From Caryophanales bacterium UBA6331 (lineage in GTDB: Bacteria; Bacillota_I; Bacilli_A; RF39; UBA660): a stretch of DNA of 13,096 nucleotides. Positions 8,669 to 13,096 of this stretch are shown here, in pieces. Numbering within the stretch: position 1 is the stretch's first letter; every line of letters begins with the position of its first letter. The stretch lies in the NCBI GenBank assembly GCA_002438065.1, contig DJSP01000039.1, positions 1-13,096 of the forward strand, read 5' to 3'. The position numbers and the translations under genes are program-made. Below the pieces are notes generated by a model. That model did not search any database. It saw only the letters and a list, made by a program, of their open reading frames with translations, and was not told the origin of the DNA.

Positions 8669-10847
8669 GTTTATCACCTCCGTGTGTATAAACCTTAGTA
8701 GTTCCATCATATGTTTTAGGATCTAAATAAATTGTATTACCAGTCCAATGTAATGTTCTTTTATTTATTTTACCTTTTTGAACAAAATGAATTGGATTTT
8801 CTAAATCATTTAAATTGAATAATGATTTATTTGAATTATTTGGAGTCCAGTCAATATATATATCATAATAAGGATCTAATTCGGTATTAGGTAATTTCTT
8901 TTCATATCTAATATTCATGTTTTTAAATACATCACCTAAAGAATATACATCAGGTAAATTTATTTTTATCTTTAATACGCCACTTGCATTTTCAGAATCA
9001 AATTGTGTTACAAATAATGGAATATTTAAAAATCCGCTCTCTTGACGTATTTTAGATAATTCTTCATTAGATACAAATCTTATTAATTCTGTTCCAGTAT
9101 ATTCTCTAACAGGATTACCAATATCAAATATAGAATATTCAAATTTATATCTTGGATCTGTTACTCTATCATATTCTTCGAAACTATTAGTTAAATCTCT
9201 ACCATGTTTATCAGTCATATGAGTATCTTTCATAAATGACCATTCACGTTCTAAAATAGCTGTTCCATCATAAGTAGATAATTGTTCTGAATTATTATGA
9301 ATTTCAGAAAATCCTATCATGTTAGAATCTGAAATTTTATATCTATCTTTTTTAGATAATATTACATTACCCGCAGGATCCATTATATCTCCATATTTAT
9401 TTACAAAATATTTTGTAGCTTCCATAGTAGTAATTTTAGTTTCAGAATCTGTAGTAACTCTCATTAAGTATGCTTTTTTACCAATACTAGTAGTTTCACT
9501 AAAAGGTCTTTTAGTCCATGTAAGAGTGATTGCTTCACCATCAGTATCTTTAATAAACTTTCTAGTAATCATGTCTACATGCCAATTATATTTTTTATTA
9601 GTTACAGAATCATACACCTTCCAGACGATTGTAGACACTCCATTAATATACATTGATTCTTCTATTAACTTGAAACTAGTTTTGTTTTTATTTGAATCAT
9701 ATATTATTAAATCATCATTAGATAAATAAAATCCACTAAATGTTCCATCATCTAATAATTTAAAATAAGTATTCATTACTTTAGCAGGTTGAGATACATC
9801 AAAATACATTCCTGTATATACATCTCTTCCATCAACACGTTTATAAATTCTAGTTTCTTTTATAAATTCATTATTCCAAACGCTACCATTATATAATATC
9901 TTACCAGTTTCTTGATCTACATGTCTGTTTAAATCGTTACCATAATTATCATAGAATTTACCATCTACTAATTTAACTCCTATAAATCCCCACATATTGG
10001 AATTTTCTCCAGTTGAATTACTTATATTATATGGAGCTAAACCTGGTATTGCAATAAAAGGATCAACACCAGAATCTTCTAATTCTCCCCAAGTTTTATA
10101 TGATATAATTTTTTCTTTATCAATATCTTCAAGAGATACTCCCCAAACATAGTCTTCTAAATCTTTCCATTTATAATGTTTTATTGCATGAACATCTATT
10201 TTTACTTCCCAACTATTTCTAACCCAAATATCAATATCATTTATAGATAATAATTTACCAGTAATATAATCATACTTCATTATAGAATATTCATCTGTTA
10301 AACTAATAGTCTCACTAGAACTAATAGATTGAGCAGGTACAATTTCTATTGCAATTCCAGCTGGTCTAACAGTTTCTAATAATTCATTTAATATTGATAA
10401 ATAAGAATGATCGTATAAATATATTTTTATTTTTTTAATCTTTCTACCATATTTATCTATATCTTCATCCATGTCAATACTAAAAGATCTTTCAGAATCT
10501 AATTCCATAGGATCTCCTAATAATGAAATAGCCATAGCTATTGCCAATGTAATACCAATTTCATTACCTCTATTACGAACTAAAAGAGGATATAATTTAG
10601 TAATCCATCTATTAGTTAAAACTCTTTCACGTGGATTATAATCATATCCTACATAATTAGATAATAAAGGTAATAATCTAGCTTTACACTTTAATGGATT
10701 TAATAAATTTGGAATGAACATATCAGTATTTGATTTTATAACTGTAAATGCAATATCTACAGCTCTTAAGAATACTTGAAATTCTCTATTATTTCCAAAG
10801 TATTCAGGTACAAAATTTCGTGAATTAAATAATGACTTTTTAGCCAA
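8661..10847 (-). CDS. P2 gpI-like baseplate wedge / tail protein with long C-terminal extension (728 aa)
   Basis: The start is TTG (10847..10845), supported by GAGGTGA at 10855..10861. The ATG further upstream (ATGAGGTGA) runs straight into TGA, so no ATG start is possible. Residues about 20-175 carry the pattern of the P2 gpI / Tail_P2_I family: a helical start (FLRAVDIAFTVIKSNTDMFI), LLNPLKCKARLLPLLSNYVG, then WITKLYPLLVRNRGNEIGI (81-99, family hallmark RxRGT/N..G), and VRPAGIAIEIV (160-170). In P2 the protein is about 180 residues and sits in the baseplate wedge. Here about 550 further residues follow, beta-rich with many Trp and repeated turns of the type YGxDL/I (DNYGNDLN 300-307, NKYGDIMD 483-490, DKHGRDLT 546-553). 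Its position ahead of the fibre genes fits a baseplate component on which the adhesins are mounted. Membership of the P2 I family is by pattern recognition. The role of the extension is unknown. Confidence 0.8.
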   Translation of the reverse strand: MAKKSLFNSRNFVPEYFGNNREFQVFLRAVDIAFTVIKSNTDMFIPNLLNPLKCKARLLPLLSNYVGYDYNPRERVLTNRWITKLYPLLVRNRGNEIGITLAIAMAISLLGDPMELDSERSFSIDMDEDIDKYGRKIKKIKIYLYDHSYLSILNELLETVRPAGIAIEIVPAQSISSSETISLTDEYSIMKYDYITGKLLSINDIDIWVRNSWEVKIDVHAIKHYKWKDLEDYVWGVSLEDIDKEKIISYKTWGELEDSGVDPFIAIPGLAPYNISNSTGENSNMWGFIGVKLVDGKFYDNYGNDLNRHVDQETGKILYNGSVWNNEFIKETRIYKRVDGRDVYTGMYFDVSQPAKVMNTYFKLLDDGTFSGFYLSNDDLIIYDSNKNKTSFKLIEESMYINGVSTIVWKVYDSVTNKKYNWHVDMITRKFIKDTDGEAITLTWTKRPFSETTSIGKKAYLMRVTTDSETKITTMEATKYFVNKYGDIMDPAGNVILSKKDRYKISDSNMIGFSEIHNNSEQLSTYDGTAILEREWSFMKDTHMTDKHGRDLTNSFEEYDRVTDPRYKFEYSIFDIGNPVREYTGTELIRFVSNEELSKIRQESGFLNIPLFVTQFDSENASGVLKIKINLPDVYSLGDVFKNMNIRYEKKLPNTELDPYYDIYIDWTPNNSNKSLFNLNDLENPIHFVQKGKINKRTLHWTGNTIYLDPKTYDGTTKVYTHGGDKHE
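8673..8681 (-). promoter_or_regulatory. Very strong ribosome binding site (GGAGGTGAT)
   Basis: This is a near-full complement to the 16S rRNA tail, the best in the window, 8 bases from ATG 8668 counted from GGAGG. It lies within the 3' end of the wedge gene and fixes the start of the 86-aa/adhesin frame. Its strength contrasts with the ATG at 8242, which is preceded only by AAAGAAATT. Confidence 0.9.
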
Positions 10848-10854
10848 GAGAATT

Positions 10855-10861
10855 TCACCTC
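10855..10861 (-). promoter_or_regulatory. Ribosome binding site that decides a TTG start
   Basis: GAGGTGA lies 10 bases (from GAGG) upstream of TTG 10847. The only nearby ATG overlaps this site and is followed at once by an in-frame TGA, so TTG is the start of the wedge protein. Confidence 0.75.
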
Positions 10862-10892
10862 ATTTCTATAAACTTTTTATAATTTTATTTTA

Positions 10893-10910
10893 ATTGTTAA
10901 CGTATACAAT
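10893..10910. promoter_or_regulatory. Imperfect palindrome in the only sizeable intergenic gap, possible promoter/operator
   Basis: The 18 bases ATTGTTAACGTATACAAT match their own reverse complement at 14 positions. They lie between the terminator of the small-gene unit and the start of the tail module. On the minus strand TTGTAT, a 16-base gap and TAAAAT could serve as a weak sigma-70-like promoter for the tail genes, but in such AT-rich DNA this is poor evidence. Its location is the better argument. Confidence 0.3.
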
Positions 10911-10938
10911 AAAAGTCTACTAAATTAATAGTAGACTT
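10905..10938 (-). terminator. Intrinsic terminator after the small-gene unit
   Basis: On the minus strand the sequence AAGTCTACT, a loop of about 8 bases, then AGTAGACTT forms a perfect 9-bp stem (10 bp if the A-T at 10922/10929 pairs). TTTTATTG follows immediately at 10912..10905. It begins 20 bases past the TAA of the 161-aa gene. On the plus strand the tail is less T-rich, and no plus-strand gene exists, so it most likely serves the minus-strand unit 13096..10958 and separates it from the tail module. Confidence 0.8.
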
Positions 10939-10957
10939 AATAGTTTTATTTAACATT

Positions 10958-11443
10958 TTAATGATGACTTATTGTAGCAATTGTATTATCTAAATATGGA
11001 CAAATATGATGTTCTAATTCATTATTATCGTGATCAGAATATGTCAATATGATAAAGTCTTCATAATTATTTTCTCTAATTATTTTTCTAATATTAGCAA
11101 TACGTTTTTTTAATTCTTTATCGTATATTTCTTCAAATTCTTTTGACTTAATCCAATCATAATATTCATCACAATATGATTTATATGGATTCTTTTTATC
11201 TTCAACATACCATTTAAGTGGTATTTCAATTCCATTTCCATATTCTATAATCACATCTTGTTTAGAAATTGAATTTGCATTTTTAACATCGTATATTAAT
11301 CGTAATATATCTTCATCAAATTCATTATACTCAAATTTATTAATGTTATTATTTAATTCAGCAGTTCTTGTATTTTTATTTTTAAATCCTAAAATAAAAC
11401 TACTTGAGCTAGAATTAGTAACAAAATCAGTTCTAATTTTCAA
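10958..11443 (-). CDS. Uncharacterised protein with MKIRxDFVTNSSSxSF N-terminal tag (161 aa)
   Basis: The start is TTG (11443..11441). It is supported because translation from it begins MKIRTDFVTNSSSSSFI, matching the neighbouring gene's ATG start residue for residue at 15 of 17 positions. A GGAAGG site lies in the 3' end of the upstream gene, only two bases separate the genes, and the stop is TAA. After the tag comes a charged alpha/beta body, with a Lys/Glu-rich helix at about 100-127. The C-terminus is rich in His and Asp (SDHDNNELEHHICPYLDN at about 136-153, then ISHH at the very end), which could bind a metal, though no known active site is recognised. There is no hydrophobic signal peptide or membrane segment. 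I recall similar openings in many uncharacterised Firmicutes and phage proteins, but no function. It is the last gene before the terminator. Confidence 0.8.
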   Translation of the reverse strand: MKIRTDFVTNSSSSSFILGFKNKNTRTAELNNNINKFEYNEFDEDILRLIYDVKNANSISKQDVIIEYGNGIEIPLKWYVEDKKNPYKSYCDEYYDWIKSKEFEEIYDKELKKRIANIRKIIRENNYEDFIILTYSDHDNNELEHHICPYLDNTIATISHH

Positions 11444-11445
11444 AA

Positions 11446-11868
11446 TTAACCATCCCTTCCAGATCCTTGATCAAAATCAAATTCAAATAATGTTCCATAT
11501 TTTTTAGTAACGTCATCATATACTTTATCATAATGTCTATTTAAATCTTCTTCAGGAATATCTCCATATTTATCTGTTTCAATATCATCGTAATCACTGT
11601 CAACATAATAAATATTGTCAGGATTTATTTCTTTTATAGTTGGAATACAATCTGCCCAACACCAATCATTATTTGCAAAATCTTTACAAATATCTTTATA
11701 ATTATCAATAATATATTGTCCTGTATAAAATCCATTATATTGATTTAATGGAATATTATTCTCTTTAATATATTTTTCAATAATTTCTTTGCTAGTTATT
11801 GGTTTGCCAAAAATACAAATAAAACTAGCACTACTAGAATTTGTAACAAAATCTAATCTTATTTTCAT
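11446..11868 (-). CDS. Uncharacterised protein with MKIRxDFVTNSSSxSF N-terminal tag (140 aa)
   Basis: Starting at ATG 11868..11866, 7 bases after the stop of the upstream gene, this ORF has a weak ribosome site (GTGAT) overlapping that stop. It opens MKIRLDFVTNSSSASFI, the same tag as the next gene, but the rest is unrelated. It has a Lys-rich helix (SKEIIEKYIKENN, about 26-38), an aromatic/acidic middle including DWCWADC (about 68-74), a very acidic stretch (YVDSDYDDIETDKYGD, about 88-103) and a C-terminus ending GSGRDG. Predicted to be soluble and acidic, with no signal peptide. The function is unknown; an inhibitor, DNA-mimic or accessory host-interaction role would be guesswork. The stop is TAA. 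Confidence 0.8.
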   Translation of the reverse strand: MKIRLDFVTNSSSASFICIFGKPITSKEIIEKYIKENNIPLNQYNGFYTGQYIIDNYKDICKDFANNDWCWADCIPTIKEINPDNIYYVDSDYDDIETDKYGDIPEEDLNRHYDKVYDDVTKKYGTLFEFDFDQGSGRDG

Positions 11869-11872
11869 TTAT

Positions 11873-11878
11873 TCATCA
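11873..11878 (-). other. Tandem TGA TGA stop
   Basis: The 194-aa gene ends after KRRKRK with two consecutive in-frame TGA codons. A doubled TGA as terminator argues that UGA is a normal stop in this genome. This bears on the isolated in-frame TGA at 8408..8410. Confidence 0.7.
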
Positions 11879-12460
11879 CTTTCTTTTACGTCTTTTTTCA
11901 AAATTATATAAATCATTCTTTCTACAAAATTCATCTAACTTTTCTAAAGTTGTACATCTAATAAATTCATCTTTAATATCTAAAGGTATTCTAGCTGAAC
12001 ATAGCAAATCTACATATGTTTTAGTACCTCTAAAAAACATACCTACATACCCATCATCTAAATATTCATACCAAGTTAATAATAAAATTGGTAAAAATTT
12101 AGTTATGAATTTTTTAAGAGTATCTATAATTTGTTTATTAAATGCATTAGGACATGATTTTTTATCCATATGCCCTGCTAATTTAACTTCAAAATTATAA
12201 TTTTTATCAAAAGTTATTGATGGAGATGTTTGTGTAGTATCACTTTGACTAGTTCCACCATCAAATTTAATTCTTGGTCCATGTCCTGCTTGGACTTGAG
12301 AAAAATAAATAAATCTACAATCTAAATTTTTAAATAAAGATTTATCTAATTCTTCATTCATTAATTTGGACATCTCCATTAATGGTTTACCTTTATCATA
12401 TGATATTTTTATATCGTGTTCAGCTTGATGCATTAATTGTAAGTTTTCAAATAAATTCAT
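11876..12460 (-). CDS. Conserved-looking phage hypothetical protein with HGPRIKF motif (194 aa)
   Basis: ATG 12460..12458 directly abuts the TAA of the upstream gene (TAAATG), implying coupled translation. The N-terminal 45 residues are helical and charged. Residues about 58-68 read QAGHGPRIKFD. This (H)GPRIK pattern I recall from uncharacterised phage and Firmicutes proteins, where it precedes a beta-strand pair, as it may here (SITFDKNYNFEVKLAG, about 81-96). A hydrophobic helix follows (TLKKFITKFLPILLLTWYEYL, about 114-134), not clearly long enough or free enough of charge to be a membrane segment. The C-terminus is basic (FEKRRKRK) and could contact nucleic acid. No enzyme family is recognised. 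It ends with a double TGA. Flanking genes are equally unknown, so context gives only membership of an accessory unit of a phage genome. Confidence 0.8.
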   Translation of the reverse strand: MNLFENLQLMHQAEHDIKISYDKGKPLMEMSKLMNEELDKSLFKNLDCRFIYFSQVQAGHGPRIKFDGGTSQSDTTQTSPSITFDKNYNFEVKLAGHMDKKSCPNAFNKQIIDTLKKFITKFLPILLLTWYEYLDDGYVGMFFRGTKTYVDLLCSARIPLDIKDEFIRCTTLEKLDEFCRKNDLYNFEKRRKRK

Positions 12461-12733
12461 TTACTTATCATCCGCATCATAATGTTCTAATTCACAATAC
12501 GATTCATAATCAACTGCTTCAGTAATAGATTCCATTACCAAATTTTTAAGATCATCAAACATTTCTTTAGGACTATCTGTATTAGCACCTTCAACTAAAT
12601 GTGAAATAGTAATTCCAATTGAATTTACTAATGCTAAAACAATATCGTCAAGATTTCCACGAATTGAAACAGTAGCAGTTTCATCTTCTCTAATATCAAC
12701 ATTTAAAATACTATTAGCTTTGTTTTCTTTCAT
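12461..12733 (-). CDS. Small acidic hypothetical protein (90 aa)
   Basis: The ATG at 12733..12731 is preceded by AAAGGAGAT (12743..12751), a strong site. The product has a short beta start (SILNVDIREDETATVSIRG, about 8-26). A hydrophobic helix (LDDIVLALVNSIGITISHLV, about 28-47) follows and is too polar at its ends to be a clear membrane span. A second helix (EMFDDLKNLVMESITEAVDY, about 57-76) and an acidic tail (ELEHYDADDK) complete it. The beta-beta-helix-helix order with acidic surface is seen in many small phage accessory proteins, but I do not recognise the family. The stop TAA abuts the ATG of the next gene. Confidence 0.75.
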   Translation of the reverse strand: MKENKANSILNVDIREDETATVSIRGNLDDIVLALVNSIGITISHLVEGANTDSPKEMFDDLKNLVMESITEAVDYESYCELEHYDADDK

Positions 12734-12763
12734 TTTTAATTAATCTCCTTTAATATATAATAT

Positions 12764-13096
12764 TTATTCTTCTACTAAATAATAAGTAACTACTTTTAAA
12801 TCTTCAGGTAAATTATTTTCAAGAAATGGTTTTTCTTTATAATCAGCATATTTTACTTTAGATTCATAGTATTCTTTATAATTATTTAATGCATTTGTAA
12901 CAGTACCTAACTTCTCATAAAATTTATGAGGTGGATTTGCTATAGCCTTATTATAAACCAATTTATTAGTTTTAATATTTTTAATAGCATATAGTTTTAA
13001 TATTTTATCTACATTAACATAATTCATTTTTAATGTAGTATCTGGAAACGTTTCATGCAATTCTTCTTTATTATTAAAACCATTATTAATTAATCT
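12764..13096 (-). CDS. Phage hypothetical protein, 5' end beyond the window edge (at least 110 aa)
   Basis: The frame ending at TAA 12766..12764 is open to the right edge, adding RLINNGFNNKEE before the first possible start, a TTG at 13060. That TTG and the ATG at 13027 both lack a Shine-Dalgarno site, so I treat the gene as truncated by the edge rather than starting at 13060. The visible part has YAIKNIKTNKLVYNK followed by PPHKFYEKLGTVTNALNNYK and a C-terminal KVVTYYLVEE. This order (Ile-rich strand, W/F-K-x-GxV helix with a following loop, and a terminal VxxYxLxE strand) recalls a widespread family of small phage proteins of unknown function, but the match is by memory and weak. It is the first gene of the small-gene unit in this window. 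Confidence 0.65.
   Translation of the reverse strand, partial: RLINNGFNNKEELHETFPDTTLKMNYVNVDKILKLYAIKNIKTNKLVYNKAIANPPHKFYEKLGTVTNALNNYKEYYESKVKYADYKEKPFLENNLPEDLKVVTYYLVEE

Noticed and set aside
8669..8710. Upstream start at 8710 for the 86-aa ORF (would give 100 aa)
   Set aside because: There is no ribosome site there, the overlap with the wedge gene would be 50 bases, and the ATG at 8668 has a near-perfect GGAGGTGAT.
2585..9729. Plus-strand open frames inside the adhesin, wedge and YDG genes (for example 2585..2830, 4806..5117, 9319..9729)
   Set aside because: They are antisense to well-supported genes, have no ribosome sites or recognisable domains, and show the Ser/Leu/Ile-rich composition expected of the reverse frame of AT-rich coding DNA.
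13058..13060. TTG at 13060 as the true start of the rightmost gene
   Set aside because: The frame continues open to the window edge with ordinary codons and there is no convincing ribosome site before the TTG, so a truncated gene is more likely.

Overview
The window is very AT-rich and gene-dense. Every supportable gene lies on the minus strand, so the biological order runs from high to low coordinates. It reads as a piece of a tailed bacteriophage (or prophage) genome, probably of a large phage infecting a low-GC Firmicutes-type host. Three things suggest this: strong purine-rich Shine-Dalgarno sites such as GGAGGTGAT, a P2 gpI-like baseplate protein followed by a run of large fibre/adhesin genes, and small proteins opening with MKIRxDFVTNSSS, a start I recall from uncharacterised Firmicutes and phage proteins. 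The host cannot be named from the sequence alone.

Right part (13096 to 10958): five closely packed small genes of unknown function. The first runs off the right edge. The last two (11446..11868 and 10958..11443) share an almost identical N-terminal tag on unrelated bodies. A hairpin followed by T-rich sequence (10905..10938) closes this unit.

Middle and left part (10847 to 1): a tail/baseplate module. A P2 gpI-like wedge protein with a large C-terminal extension (8661..10847, TTG start) overlaps an 86-residue ORF (8408..8668). That ORF is separated by one in-frame TGA from a giant Ig-like adhesin (3617..8242). The 55 codons between the TGA and the annotated ATG are open, in the same frame and domain-like, and the TGA sits where the conserved tryptophan of a BIG2-type Ig fold is expected. 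The natural unit is therefore probably one 1683-residue protein. After it come a 79-residue tail-fibre fragment or adaptor (3340..3579), an 834-residue protein built of YDG-type adhesin repeats (835..3339), and the start of a tail-spike-like protein with a right-handed beta-helix (1..819, cut by the left edge).

Taken together, the left 8.7 kb looks like a host- or mucus-recognition apparatus. One baseplate component is followed by four differently built candidate surface-binding proteins with very short intergenic gaps, probably one transcript. The main points to follow up are the UGA-interrupted adhesin, the stacking of unlike adhesin architectures, and the paired NSSSxSF-tagged proteins. 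No tRNA, CRISPR array, transposase, recombinase or integrase was seen.
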